Part shown: one piece after another, positions 27,059 through 35,290 of the stretch
Layout: each line of letters starts with the position of its first letter
Position numbering within the stretch: the stretch's first letter is position 1
Assembly (NCBI GenBank): GCA_051651625.1
Contig: JBOFSQ010000071.1
Location: forward strand, 1 to 47,780
Source: JBOFSQ01 sp051651625
GTDB taxonomy: Bacteria; Planctomycetota; Planctomycetia; Pirellulales; Thermoguttaceae
Length of the DNA: 47,780 nt
Direction: 5' to 3'
Notes under the pieces: generated by a model
Seen by the model: the letters and a program-made list of their open reading frames with translations, nothing else
Databases searched by the model: none
What the model was told of the DNA's origin: nothing
Made by a program: the position numbers and the translations under genes

Positions 27059-27793
27059 TCACTCGGCATTTGCGTTGACTGTCAAATTCGGACAAGTTTG
27101 GCGGAGTTTTTCGACGCCAGCGGGCGTGACTTTCGTGTTCGTCACCGAAACTTCTTTGAGTGCCGGAAACGCTGCGAGTTGTTCGAGACCGGCGTCGGTG
27201 AGCGACGTGCGACCCAAATGTAGCCACGCAAGATGCGGCAACTTCGCAAGCGACGCGACAACAGCGTCACCAAGCGGGGCGTTGTCGAGATTGAGCCACG
27301 TCAGCGACACGAGCGTTGCCAGCGTCGGAGCTGCGTCGTCGGTCACGCGCGTCGTGTACAGGTTGAGTCGTTCAAGCTGTGGAAGCGATGCAAGATGCGC
27401 GACGCCAGCATCGCCGACTTCCGTGTTGCTGATGTCGATTTCGCGGAGCGTCGGGATTTGCGAGAGCGACGCGAGAGCAGCGTCGGTGATCGACGTCTTA
27501 CTTAACCGCAAACGTTTGAGCGGAAGTTTTGCATCGGCCAGTTTTGCAACGCCAGCGTCGGTGACGCGAGTCGCGGTGAGTGTCAACTCTTCGAGCGCGG
27601 CGTTGTCGCGGACGACTTCTTCGAACGCGGCGTCGTCGGTTTCGGTGTTGTCGAGCTTGAGCGACTTCTTGGCAGAAGGAACCGAAACTCGCGGCGTCGG
27701 CTCCACAACTACGTCAACAATTTGCGTTGGCTTCGTACATCCGAACCACAAACAAACTCCGAGACACAAACCAAACGCGACACGAATCCTCAT
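27059..27793 (-). CDS. Leucine-rich-repeat lipoprotein
   Basis: 244 aa. Signal peptide with lipobox (LWFGC, Cys19), then about seven LRR units of the planctomycete type with 'VTDAGVAKLADAKLPLKRLRL'-like spacing, for example TSITDAALASLSQIPTLREI, NTEVGDAGVAHLASLPQLER and TSLTDAGLEQLAAFPALKEV. Expected to lie in the periplasm or outer envelope as a binding scaffold. No catalytic domain. It lies about 230 nt upstream of groES on the same strand and is unlikely to be part of that operon. Confidence 0.9.
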   Translation of the reverse strand: MRIRVAFGLCLGVCLWFGCTKPTQIVDVVVEPTPRVSVPSAKKSLKLDNTETDDAAFEEVVRDNAALEELTLTATRVTDAGVAKLADAKLPLKRLRLSKTSITDAALASLSQIPTLREIDISNTEVGDAGVAHLASLPQLERLNLYTTRVTDDAAPTLATLVSLTWLNLDNAPLGDAVVASLAKLPHLAWLHLGRTSLTDAGLEQLAAFPALKEVSVTNTKVTPAGVEKLRQTCPNLTVNANAE

Positions 27794-27811
27794 CGCAGTT
27801 CTCCCTCATTT

Positions 27812-27841
27812 TGACACTTTTGCGAAAAGTGTCATTTTTTT
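27812..27841 (+). terminator. Hairpin with T-run, upstream of rpmF
   Basis: TGACACTTTT-GCG-AAAAGTGTCA followed by T7 on the + strand has the form of an intrinsic terminator. No + strand gene ends here; the LRR gene starts 18 nt to the left on the other strand. It may stop antisense transcription across the LRR gene or insulate the rpmF promoter. Confidence 0.6.
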
Positions 27842-27854
27842 GTTGGCTACGCCG

Positions 27855-27882
27855 TTGACATCTGCACCGTTTGCGGTAACAT
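27855..27882 (+). promoter_or_regulatory. Sigma70-type promoter for rpmF-fabD
   Basis: TTGACA and TAACAT are separated by 16 nt. It lies just after the terminator-like hairpin and about 80 nt before the rpmF start. Confidence 0.7.
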
Positions 27883-27901
27883 ACCCGACCCTTGACACTC
27901 C

Positions 27902-27946
27902 GTCAATCGGCACCGTGTCAACTGGCAATGTGTCAATCACTTCCGT
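27902..27946 (+). repeat. Three 15-bp direct repeats before rpmF
   Basis: GTCAATCGGCACCGT, GTCAACTGGCAATGT and GTCAATCACTTCCGT follow each other without gaps between the promoter and the rpmF ribosome-binding site. GTCAA and the final GT are constant. They could be binding sites for a regulator or part of the leader RNA; function unknown. Confidence 0.65.
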
Positions 27947-27959
27947 GGAGAATCTAACA

Positions 27960-28136
27960 ATGGCTGTCCCAAAAAGAAAGCACAGCAACGCCCGCACGGG
28001 TACGCGGCGTTCGCACGATCACAAAACGCCCATCCAAACAAGCCCCTGCCCCGAATGCAGTCGGCAGAATCCGAGCCATGTCGTCTGCCCAAATTGCGGC
28101 TACTATATGGGACGAGTCATCACAGAGCGTAACTGA
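27960..28136 (+). CDS. rpmF: Ribosomal protein bL32
   Basis: 58 aa. MAVPKRKHSNARTGTRRSHD is the classic L32 start. Two CxxC pairs (Cys30/33, Cys43/46) form a zinc ribbon in CPEC and CPNCGYY. GTGGAG is about 9 nt before the ATG. It sits directly before fabD, as rpmF often precedes fatty-acid genes (usually with plsX, which is absent here). The long open frame continuing upstream is antisense to the LRR gene. Confidence 0.95.
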   Translation: MAVPKRKHSNARTGTRRSHDHKTPIQTSPCPECSRQNPSHVVCPNCGYYMGRVITERN

Positions 28137-28141
28137 CAAGA

Positions 28142-29038
28142 ATGAGCAAGACGGCATTCATCTTCCCCGGTCAAGGTGCGCAAAGTGTCGGAATGGGACG
28201 CGAGCTTTGCGAGCAGTCTGCGGCAGCGCGCGCACTCTTTGCCGAGGCTTCGCAGATTCTCGGTTACGACCTCGCAGAAGTTTGCTTTGACGGACCGCCA
28301 GAGAAACTCGACACGACCGTTATCAGTCAGCCTGCGATCTTCGTAACGAGTTTGGCTGCGCTGGAAGTTTTGCGTGAGAAGTCGCCGGAAGTTGTCGCAT
28401 CGTGTTCGGTGGCGGCGGGATTGAGTCTCGGCGAATACACCGCGCTCGCCTTCGCTGGTGCTATCGACTTCGCCGCCGGAGTGCGACTTGTACAGATACG
28501 CGGCGAAGCGATGCAACGCGCTTCCGACGCCACGTCCAGCGGGATGGTCAGCATTCTTGGCATGGAACTTTCGCAGATTGAAAAACTGTGCGACGAGGCA
28601 CGCGGCGACGACGTTTTACTCGTTGCCAATCATTTGTGTCCGGGAAACATCGTCGTTTCGGGAACGAGTGCGGCGTGTTTGCGTGTCGCGGATTTGGCGA
28701 ACGCTGCGGGTGCGATGAAAGTCATTCCGCTCGCGGTCGCGGGGGCGTTTCACACGACGCTCATGAAACCTGCCGACGAAACACTCGCCGCAGCACTCGC
28801 CAAAACCGAAATCCGCACGCCACGCATCCCCGTTATCAGCAACGTCGATGCGAAGCCGCACACCACGCCAGACGCGATCCGCCAAACACTCGTTCGCCAA
28901 GTCGTGCAGCCTGTTTTGTGGGAAACATCCGTGCGAACACTCATCGCCGATGGCGTTGACCACTTTTACGAAATCGGACCGGGACGAGTTTTACGCGGAC
29001 TGCTCAAGAGAATTGACCGCAAAATGGTGTGTGAATGA
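28142..29038 (+). CDS. fabD: Malonyl-CoA:ACP transacylase
   Basis: Loads malonyl groups onto ACP for chain elongation. 298 aa. FPGQGAQSVGMG at the N-terminus; nucleophile Ser95 in GLSLGEYTAL (usually GHSLG); catalytic His204 in AGAFHTTLM. All expected blocks are present, including GNIVVSG and EIGPGRVL near the C-terminus. It starts five nt after rpmF and its stop overlaps the next start (ATGA), consistent with one polycistronic message. Confidence 0.96.
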   Translation: MSKTAFIFPGQGAQSVGMGRELCEQSAAARALFAEASQILGYDLAEVCFDGPPEKLDTTVISQPAIFVTSLAALEVLREKSPEVVASCSVAAGLSLGEYTALAFAGAIDFAAGVRLVQIRGEAMQRASDATSSGMVSILGMELSQIEKLCDEARGDDVLLVANHLCPGNIVVSGTSAACLRVADLANAAGAMKVIPLAVAGAFHTTLMKPADETLAAALAKTEIRTPRIPVISNVDAKPHTTPDAIRQTLVRQVVQPVLWETSVRTLIADGVDHFYEIGPGRVLRGLLKRIDRKMVCE

Positions 29039-29601
29039 CACGGGAACATCGCGGAATCACGCTCGTCGAAGTCGAGGACAAGATAATCGAACTCGATGGC
29101 GTGTCGGTTATTTTGGACCGAGACGTTGCCGCTTTGTACGGCGTCGAGACGAAGCGTGTGAACGAAGCGGTGAGCAACAACCCCGACAAGTTCCCCGCCG
29201 GATATGTGCTGGAAATCGCGGACTCTCTAAGGTCGAAATTTTCGACCTTAGAAAACGACAAGGTGTCTGGGCGTGGAAAATACTCGAAGCATCCGACCAA
29301 GGCGTTTACCGAAAAAGGGTTGTACATGCTGGCAACGGTGTTGAAGAGCCAGCGAGCAACGCAAACGACTATCGGTATTATTGAGACGTTCAGCAAGGTG
29401 CGTGAGTTGGCGGGACACGTCAGACGGTTGCAAGAAAATCCGCCCCAAAACGAACAGAAAACGCTGATGCAGGCAAGCGGCGAAATCATTGCGGAACTAA
29501 TTGACCCACACTTGGACGTTTCAGACACGGAAACATCAATCGAGATCAACTTTGCACTGCTGAAGTTCAAGCACACCGTCAAAAAGCGAAGCAAAGTGTG
29601 A
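29035..29601 (+). CDS. ORF6N-domain (KilA-N/antirepressor-like) DNA-binding protein
   Basis: 188 aa. The ORF6N core spans about 8-110: VILDRDVAALYGVETKRVNE, then NNPDKFPAGYVLEI, then SKHPTKAFTEKGLYMLATVLKS. This domain is known from phage antirepressors and from chromosomal copies in Bacteroidetes and Planctomycetes; it is thought to bind DNA. The C-terminal part looks helical. It overlaps fabD by 4 nt and so is translationally coupled to it. Its own gene contains a 27-bp palindrome. Function in this operon is unknown; it may be a foreign insertion that kept the reading of neighbours. Confidence 0.85.
   Translation: MTREHRGITLVEVEDKIIELDGVSVILDRDVAALYGVETKRVNEAVSNNPDKFPAGYVLEIADSLRSKFSTLENDKVSGRGKYSKHPTKAFTEKGLYMLATVLKSQRATQTTIGIIETFSKVRELAGHVRRLQENPPQNEQKTLMQASGEIIAELIDPHLDVSDTETSIEINFALLKFKHTVKKRSKV
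29226..29252. promoter_or_regulatory. Perfect 27-bp palindrome inside the ORF6N gene
   Basis: TCTAAGGTCGAAA and its exact reverse complement flank a single T, giving 13-bp arms. It encodes SLRSKFSTLEN of the protein. The length suggests a dimeric protein binding site or an insertion-derived palindrome. Whether it is an operator is not shown. Confidence 0.6.
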
Positions 29602-29633
29602 ACAGTTATAGAGTGCAGGCTGCGGGTTGAAAC

Positions 29634-30155
29634 ATGATTTTCATTCGTACAGAAAATCCGGCGGACGCCGCTGCGGTGTGGGAAGTTAACGTTGAGGCGT
29701 TCGGACGCGAAGAAGAAGCAAAACTCGTAGATGCGCTACGCCGGAGAACAGATTTTGTCCGCGAGCTGTCGCTCGTAGCGACGACTGGTGAGAACGAAAT
29801 AGTCGGAGCTTGTCTCTTCTCGCCGATTTGGATCGTCCGCGAAGAACGAGAAAGCGTGCCGAGTCTCGCGCTGGCACCTGTAGCGGTGCGAACAAGTTGG
29901 CAACGTCGCGGTGTCGGTGGACAGTTAATTCGTGAAGGTTTGCAGCGAGCGAAGTTGCTCGGATTTGGTTCGGTGATCGTCCTCGGGCACGCGGAATACT
30001 ACAGCCGGTTCGGCTTCGTTCCGGCTGACCGCTGGCATATCGCACCGCCGTTCGACGTGCCGCGCGAGGCGTGGATGGCTCTCGAACTAGTAGAAGACTG
30101 CGTGCGTGATGCACGCGGAATTGTGGAGTATCCGCCGGAGTTCGGCGGCGTGTAA
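29634..30155 (+). CDS. GNAT-family N-acetyltransferase (YhbS-like)
   Basis: 173 aa. Acetyl-CoA-dependent transfer to an unknown amine. Seen: MIFIRTENPADAAAV, the acetyl-CoA-binding RRGVGGQLIREGLQRAK and the YYSRFGFVPA motif typical of YhbS-type members. It is 32 nt after ORF6N and 22 nt before fabG in the same direction, so likely in the same operon, but its relation to fatty-acid synthesis is unclear. Confidence 0.85.
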   Translation: MIFIRTENPADAAAVWEVNVEAFGREEEAKLVDALRRRTDFVRELSLVATTGENEIVGACLFSPIWIVREERESVPSLALAPVAVRTSWQRRGVGGQLIREGLQRAKLLGFGSVIVLGHAEYYSRFGFVPADRWHIAPPFDVPREAWMALELVEDCVRDARGIVEYPPEFGGV

Positions 30156-30177
30156 ACCATTTGGAACGGGGATCAAT

Positions 30178-30927
30178 ATGCAAATTAATTTGAAAGATCG
30201 CGTAGCGGTCATCACCGGCGCGACGCGCGGGATCGGATTCAGTATCGCGCAGAAACTTGCGGCGTCGGGTTGTAAGGTGGCGTGCATCGGCACGAACGCT
30301 GATAAGCTCAATGCTGCCGTCGAAGAGATCAAGAAAACTGGTGCGACGGCGGAGGCGTACATCTGCAACGTCGCCGACGCTGCACAAGTCGAAGCTACGT
30401 CGAAAGCGATTCTCGAAAAGTTTGGCAAACGGATCGACATTCTCGTCAACAACGCTGGCATCACGCGCGACATGCTGATCCGCCGGCTCACCGACGCCGA
30501 TTGGGACGACGTGATCGCAATCAACTTGCGCGGCACGTTTCTGATGACGCGGGCGTTCGTCGAGACGATGCGCAAAGCGAAGTGGGGACGCATCATCAAC
30601 ATCAGCAGCGTGAGCGGTATTCGCGGCAATCGCGGACAGTGCAACTACAGTGCGTCGAAGGCGGGACTGATCGGTTTCACGCAAACCGTCGCGCTCGAAC
30701 TCGCCAATCGCGGCATCACTGTTAACGCCGTCGCACCGGGGTTCATCGAGACCGACATGACTTCCGTTCTCGACCCCATCATCATCACCGAAGCGACGAA
30801 TCGCATCCCCGTAGGTCGCATCGGAAAACCCGAAGAAATCGCCAACGCCGTTGCGTTTTTGGCGAGCGAAGAAGCGGCGTACATCACCGGTCAGTGCCTC
30901 ACTGTTGATGGCGGTATGACGGTGTAA
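30178..30927 (+). CDS. fabG: 3-oxoacyl-ACP reductase
   Basis: NADPH-dependent reduction of 3-oxoacyl-ACP, the first reduction of each elongation cycle. 249 aa. Rossmann TGATRGIG at 13-20; NNAG at 91-94; catalytic Ser144 in NISSVSG, Tyr157 and Lys161 in YSASKAG; C-terminal YITGQCLTVDGGMTV. The start at MQINLKDRV has GGGGAT upstream; an in-frame extension into the GNAT gene is rejected. Fits next to fabD, acpP and fabF. Confidence 0.95.
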   Translation: MQINLKDRVAVITGATRGIGFSIAQKLAASGCKVACIGTNADKLNAAVEEIKKTGATAEAYICNVADAAQVEATSKAILEKFGKRIDILVNNAGITRDMLIRRLTDADWDDVIAINLRGTFLMTRAFVETMRKAKWGRIINISSVSGIRGNRGQCNYSASKAGLIGFTQTVALELANRGITVNAVAPGFIETDMTSVLDPIIITEATNRIPVGRIGKPEEIANAVAFLASEEAAYITGQCLTVDGGMTV

Positions 30928-30973
30928 GTTTGCGTTTCAAGTTTCGTTCAACCCACTTTCAGGAGACTTCACC

Positions 30974-31615
30974 ATGTTTCGCAAGATTGTCGCAAGTGTC
31001 GTGTTTGGTTGTGTTTTGTGCGCAGGAGTTTCGGCGGCGGAGTCGAAGCCCGATGCTGACGGGTTTGTCACCATCTTTGATGGCAAGACGCTCGAAGGTT
31101 GGAAGGCGAACGAGCCGACGACCAACTTCAAGGTTGAAAATGGCGAGATCGTCGGGTTCGGCGACCGGTGCCATCTCTACTACATGGAGCCGCTAAAAGA
31201 TTTCGAGATGTTGATGGATGTCTGTATCAACAAGGGCGGGAACAGTGGTGTTTACGTCAAATCGCCATGGGTAGATTCAAATTGGCCAACAGGTGGTTTT
31301 GAACTGCAGGTCAACAGTTCGCAGAGTGACCCCGTCAAAACGGGCAGCCTATACGACCTGATCAAGTTCTTCAAAGCTCCGCACGGCGACGACGAGTGGT
31401 TCACCTATCACGTCATCTGCAAAGACGAAACGATCACCGTCAAAGTTAACGACCAAGTGCTTTACACCTATGTCGATCCGGCTGGCAAAAAACCAGCAAC
31501 GAATGCTGATGGCAAACCGATCAAACACATCGGCCAAGTCGGTCACATCGCATTGCAACAACACGATCCCGGCAGCACGCCACGCTTCAAAAACATCAAA
31601 ATCAAAAAACTGTGA
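30974..31615 (+). CDS. Secreted DUF1080 (3-keto-disaccharide hydrolase type) protein
   Basis: 213 aa with a signal peptide (MFRKIVASVVFGCVLCAGVSA) and AGGAG eight nt before the ATG. Family pattern: GFVTIFDGKTLEGWKAN at the start, ENGEIVGFGD, then NSGVYV and GGFELQV, a laminin-G-like jelly roll. Some DUF1080 proteins cleave 3-keto sugars; the substrate here is not known. It is inserted between fabG and acpP, spaced about 50 nt each side. Confidence 0.88.
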   Translation: MFRKIVASVVFGCVLCAGVSAAESKPDADGFVTIFDGKTLEGWKANEPTTNFKVENGEIVGFGDRCHLYYMEPLKDFEMLMDVCINKGGNSGVYVKSPWVDSNWPTGGFELQVNSSQSDPVKTGSLYDLIKFFKAPHGDDEWFTYHVICKDETITVKVNDQVLYTYVDPAGKKPATNADGKPIKHIGQVGHIALQQHDPGSTPRFKNIKIKKL

Positions 31616-31667
31616 CCAGTTCGCGTCATTTCGTTTCACTGTCCCATCAATCAGGAGGCCTTTCGTT

Positions 31668-31913
31668 ATGTCCAGTTCAGTAGAACAAAAAGTAGTTAAG
31701 ATTATTGCGGATCAACTCGGCATTGAGCCGGAGAAGATTACCCGCGAGACCAATATCGCCAACGACCTTGGTGCCGATTCGCTCGACATTGCCGAGCTTA
31801 TGATCGCCTTTGAAGAGGCGTTCGACATCGACATCAAAGAGGAAGATGCGCAGCAGATTGAAAATGTCGGTCAGGTGATCGATCACGTTCAATCGGTTGT
31901 CGATGGCAAGTGA
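31668..31913 (+). CDS. acpP: Acyl carrier protein
   Basis: 81 aa, acidic. Carries the growing acyl chain on phosphopantetheine attached to Ser38 in LGADSLDIAEL. Strong AGGAGG nine nt before the ATG, as expected for a highly made protein. It is followed by fabF after 28 nt, or overlaps it if the upstream start is used. Confidence 0.97.
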   Translation: MSSSVEQKVVKIIADQLGIEPEKITRETNIANDLGADSLDIAELMIAFEEAFDIDIKEEDAQQIENVGQVIDHVQSVVDGK

Positions 31914-31941
31914 GGTTCCACTACCAAACCGGTTTGAATCT

Positions 31942-33180
31942 ATGGGGCGTCGCGTTGTCGTCACAGGTATGGGACTGGTCACACCGCTGGGGACTCGCGT
32001 GAGCGAAGTCTGGCGGCGGTTGTGTGCTGGCGAGTCTGGGATTCGCCCGCTCGATGACCGACCAGACTGGCGCGAGGTGCGAACCCGCGCTGGTGGCCCG
32101 TGCTGCGAGTTTTCGTCGGAACCTTACCTCCCAAGTCACGAAGCCAAAAAACTCGATTTGAGTTCGCTCTTCGCACTCGCTGCGGCGAGCGACGCCATTG
32201 CGGATTCGGGGCTAGACACAGCAGCAATCAACCCATACCGTGTCGGCGTTGTCGTCGGGTGTGGTGTTGGTGGACTGCGGGAATACGAGATTGGAATCGA
32301 GTCGTTACGAGTTAAGGGGCCGCGAAAAATATCGCCGTTCACACTGCTCAAGTGTACACCTCACTCAACTGCGGCACATATTTCTATCAAGTTCGGGTTG
32401 CGTGGAACTTCTTACACCGTCAACAGTGCTTGTGCCAGCGCGGCGCACGCTATCGGTAACGCACTCACCCTCATTCGTGCTGGCGACGCAGATGTTGTAG
32501 TGACTGGCGGTACTGAAGCGGCGTACACAACGACGGGGCTTGCAGGTTTTGGTGTGATGCGTGCTCTGTCGCATTGGGAGGGAGACCCGCGCGGTGCCAG
32601 CCGCCCATTCGACCGTGATCGAACCGGTTTCGTACTCGCCGAAGGTGCGGGAATGCTGGTACTTGAGTCGCTCGAACACGCCCAATCGCGCCGCGCAGAA
32701 ATTCTCGCCGAGGTCATTGGTTGGGGTTCAACGTCCGACGCATTCCACATCGCGCAGCCCGAACCGACTGGTATCGGCGCAGCCGAAGCTATGACGCTCT
32801 GTCTGAACGACTCCAAAGTTGCCGCAACCGATGTTGATTACATCAACGCCCACGGCACGGGGACGTTACTCGGCGACATCGCCGAGACGCTTGCATTCAA
32901 AAAGACGTTTGGCGAGCACGCAAAAAAACTCTCAATCTCAAGCACGAAGAGCCAAATCGGCCATCTCCTCGGCGGTAGCGGCGGTGTGGAACTGATATTC
33001 TCGATTCTCGCACTGCGCGACGGTATCGTTCCGCCAACGATCAATCTCGACAATCCCGATCCCGACTGCGATCTCGACTACACTCCAAACGTCGCGCGCG
33101 AACGTTCCGTCAACGTCGCCATCTCGAATAGCTTTGGTTTCGGCGGCCACAATGTTGTTTTGGCGGTGAGGAAGATGTGA
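31942..33180 (+). CDS. fabF: 3-oxoacyl-ACP synthase II
   Basis: Condenses malonyl-ACP with acyl-ACP. 412 aa from MGRRVVVTGMGLVTPLG, the usual N-terminus; an in-frame ATG at 31903 would overlap acpP and add 13 residues. Triad: Cys164 in NSACASAAHAIG, His304 in NAHGTGT, His341 in SSTKSQIGHLLGG. Cys and both His residues are present; the Cys context is NSACAS rather than the more usual TACAT. Stop and next start overlap as TGATG, so pdxA is coupled. Confidence 0.95.
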   Translation: MGRRVVVTGMGLVTPLGTRVSEVWRRLCAGESGIRPLDDRPDWREVRTRAGGPCCEFSSEPYLPSHEAKKLDLSSLFALAAASDAIADSGLDTAAINPYRVGVVVGCGVGGLREYEIGIESLRVKGPRKISPFTLLKCTPHSTAAHISIKFGLRGTSYTVNSACASAAHAIGNALTLIRAGDADVVVTGGTEAAYTTTGLAGFGVMRALSHWEGDPRGASRPFDRDRTGFVLAEGAGMLVLESLEHAQSRRAEILAEVIGWGSTSDAFHIAQPEPTGIGAAEAMTLCLNDSKVAATDVDYINAHGTGTLLGDIAETLAFKKTFGEHAKKLSISSTKSQIGHLLGGSGGVELIFSILALRDGIVPPTINLDNPDPDCDLDYTPNVARERSVNVAISNSFGFGGHNVVLAVRKM

Positions 33181-34163
33181 TGCTTCGCATCGGAATAACT
33201 CTTGGTGATGCCGCTGGTATCGGTCCTGAAATAATCGCGGCGGCGTGGCCGCAACTTGCGAACGATGCTGCGGCGCAGTTTGTCGTTTTGGGACACAGCG
33301 AGACAATCCGACGGGCGGTTGCTTTGCGACAAGTGAACGCAATGGTTGTCGGCGGTGAAGTGAACTCGTCGCCGACTTCGATTCCGTGTATCGACTGTTG
33401 CCGTGACGATTTGCTTGATGTCGCGGCGGGAACGTGCGATGCACGCACCGGACGCGGTGCGTTCGACGCGCTCGTTACTGCTATCGATCTTGCGCTATCA
33501 GGAAAACTTGACGCCATCGTCACCGCGCCGCTCAACAAAGAAGCGATTCACCGCGCAGGACTCAACTACCCCGGACACACGGAGATTCTCGCCGAACGGT
33601 GTGGAGTTGCAGACTACGCAATGCTGCTTTATCTGGCGACGAACGATGAAGGAATCGGCATCGCCCACACGACACTTCATCAGTCGATGCGAACGGCGAT
33701 TGACGCGATCACCGAAGACGCGGTGCTCGCAACGGCGCGTTTGGTCGAGTCGTTTGTTCGCAGACTCACACGCCGGACGCCACGAATCGGCGTCTGTGCT
33801 CTCAATCCGCATTGCGGCGAAGGTGGACTCTTCGGCGACGAAGAACAGCGCATCATCGCGCCGGCGGTTCGCCGCGCGGCGTCGGAAGGGATGAACATCG
33901 CAGGGCCGTTCCCCGCCGACACACTCATGGTCGCGGCAAATCGTGGTGACTACAATGGCATCGTGGCGATGTACCACGACCAAGGTCACATCGCTCTCAA
34001 ACTTCTCGGAATGCACCGCGCGGTGAACGTCACGCTAGGTCTACCGATAGTGCGAACGAGCGTCGCGCACGGCACGGCGTTCGACATCGCGTGGCGTGGC
34101 CTCGCCAATCCGCAAAGCCTCATCGAAGCGGTGCGCGTCGCTGGGCGACTCGTGATCCAATGA
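33180..34163 (+). CDS. pdxA: 4-hydroxythreonine-4-phosphate dehydrogenase
   Basis: NAD-dependent step of DXP-dependent vitamin B6 synthesis. 327 aa. Metal and substrate residues lie in GDAAGIGPEII (usually GDPAGIGPE), TAPLNKEAIHRAG, YPGHTEILAE, LNPHCGEGGLFG and MYHDQGHIALK. Start taken as the ATG in TGATG at the fabF stop. Its own stop overlaps the following lipoprotein start. Confidence 0.94.
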   Translation: MLRIGITLGDAAGIGPEIIAAAWPQLANDAAAQFVVLGHSETIRRAVALRQVNAMVVGGEVNSSPTSIPCIDCCRDDLLDVAAGTCDARTGRGAFDALVTAIDLALSGKLDAIVTAPLNKEAIHRAGLNYPGHTEILAERCGVADYAMLLYLATNDEGIGIAHTTLHQSMRTAIDAITEDAVLATARLVESFVRRLTRRTPRIGVCALNPHCGEGGLFGDEEQRIIAPAVRRAASEGMNIAGPFPADTLMVAANRGDYNGIVAMYHDQGHIALKLLGMHRAVNVTLGLPIVRTSVAHGTAFDIAWRGLANPQSLIEAVRVAGRLVIQ

Positions 34164-35077
34164 ATACACAATTTGTCCACTCGCTACACGCATTCGTTGC
34201 AGTTTGTGTACTGGCAACTGGTTGTACGCGCATAACGTTGCCCGAATGTGCGGGGCCGCCGCAGCGCGTCATCTCCACCGCACCGAGCGTCACCGAGACG
34301 CTCTTCGCTATCGGCGTTGGTGACAGCGTTGTCGGTGTCACGCGATTTTGTCTCGATCCGCCAGAAGCGAAGTCGCGGCGAGTGATTGGCGATTTGCTCC
34401 AGCCACACTGGGAGACAATCCTGTCGCTTGAGCCTGATCTTATCATCACACTTTGTGAAAACGAATCGCTCGTAGAACGCGCGGCGGAGTTTCACATTCC
34501 GACGCAAACAGTCGATCATCGTTCGCTTGCGGGGATTTTGGCGTCGATTGACGAACTTGCTACTCCGTTTGGCAACGCTGCTGTCGCCCGCGCCGCTGTG
34601 CTTCGCAACTCACTCGAAGAACGCCTCAACACAATCGCAACGCGAACCGCATCTCGCCAGCGCGTTCGGACGCTTATTTGCGTTGACAGGCTCCACGGAA
34701 CAGGACGTTTGCAAGGACTCTTCGTTGCGGGGAGCAATCCGTTCTTTGCCGACGTGCTACGCATCGCTGGTGGCGAAAACGTCGTCGAAAGCCAGATCGC
34801 GTTTCCGACGCTCTCGCTCGAAGCTGTCTTGCGACTCAATCCCGACGTGATAATCGATCTCGTCACCGCAGACGGCACGTCAACACCAACAGTTAGCGAC
34901 TGGGAACACGATGCCGCGATTCTCGATGCGGTGCGTTTGCATCGCGTTTTTCCAGTTGCGGAGCGGTATCTGACAATTCCGGGACCGCGCGTCGTCGATT
35001 TGGTGACACGCATCGCAGATATTCTCGACGCCATTCCTGACGCCACCGCCCCTCCCGAAACGCCGCAAGCGAAGTAG
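34160..35077 (+). CDS. Periplasmic-binding lipoprotein, BtuF/FhuD-like
   Basis: 305 aa. Lipobox LATGC gives Cys22. The two-lobed binding fold is visible: RVISTAPSVTETLFAIGVGD, then LLQPHWETILSLEPDLIIT, a long linking helix (about 145-185), then second-lobe segments VAGSNPFFADVLRIAGGENV and LRLNPDVIIDL. Such proteins bind vitamin B12, haem or Fe-siderophores for an ABC importer, but no permease or ATPase gene is in the window. The start overlaps the pdxA stop. Confidence 0.88.
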   Translation: MNTQFVHSLHAFVAVCVLATGCTRITLPECAGPPQRVISTAPSVTETLFAIGVGDSVVGVTRFCLDPPEAKSRRVIGDLLQPHWETILSLEPDLIITLCENESLVERAAEFHIPTQTVDHRSLAGILASIDELATPFGNAAVARAAVLRNSLEERLNTIATRTASRQRVRTLICVDRLHGTGRLQGLFVAGSNPFFADVLRIAGGENVVESQIAFPTLSLEAVLRLNPDVIIDLVTADGTSTPTVSDWEHDAAILDAVRLHRVFPVAERYLTIPGPRVVDLVTRIADILDAIPDATAPPETPQAK

Positions 35078-35127
35078 AATGTTGGTGTGAGTGTTCACAG
35101 ATTTTGCGTTTACGAGATGTTCTTTCT

Positions 35128-35215
35128 TCTCACACGAAGGCACAAAGGCACGAAGAGGAGAGAACACGGAACACGCGGAAAAATTCTTCTTTGTGTCTTC
35201 GTGCCTTTGTGTGAG
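35128..35215. repeat. Palindromic CACGAAGGCACAAAGGCACG repeat
   Basis: Arm CTCACACGAAGGCACAAAGG (from 35129) and the inverse TCTTCGTGCCTTTGTGTGAG (35197-35214) flank GGAACACGCGGAA. This is a shorter version of the inner part of 16767-16916. It lies in the 213-nt gap before the transglutaminase-like gene; nothing else is seen in that gap. Confidence 0.8.
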
Positions 35216-35290
35216 CAAAAAAGGAAACTGCCAATCGACTACGCCACTTGCAAACCGTCAACGGATACGAAAAAAAAGAAGGTACACCCA

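Noticed and set aside
26829..27227. N-terminal extension of GroES.
   Set aside because: No GroES family has it; the ATG at 26828 has a ribosome-binding site and the classic start.
27075..27959. Long + strand frame upstream of rpmF.
   Set aside because: Antisense to the LRR lipoprotein; rpmF itself begins at 27960.
28142..29038. FabD nucleophile motif GLSLG instead of GHSLG as sign of a broken enzyme.
   Set aside because: The nucleophile Ser and the catalytic His are present, and this position tolerates Leu in other FabD proteins.
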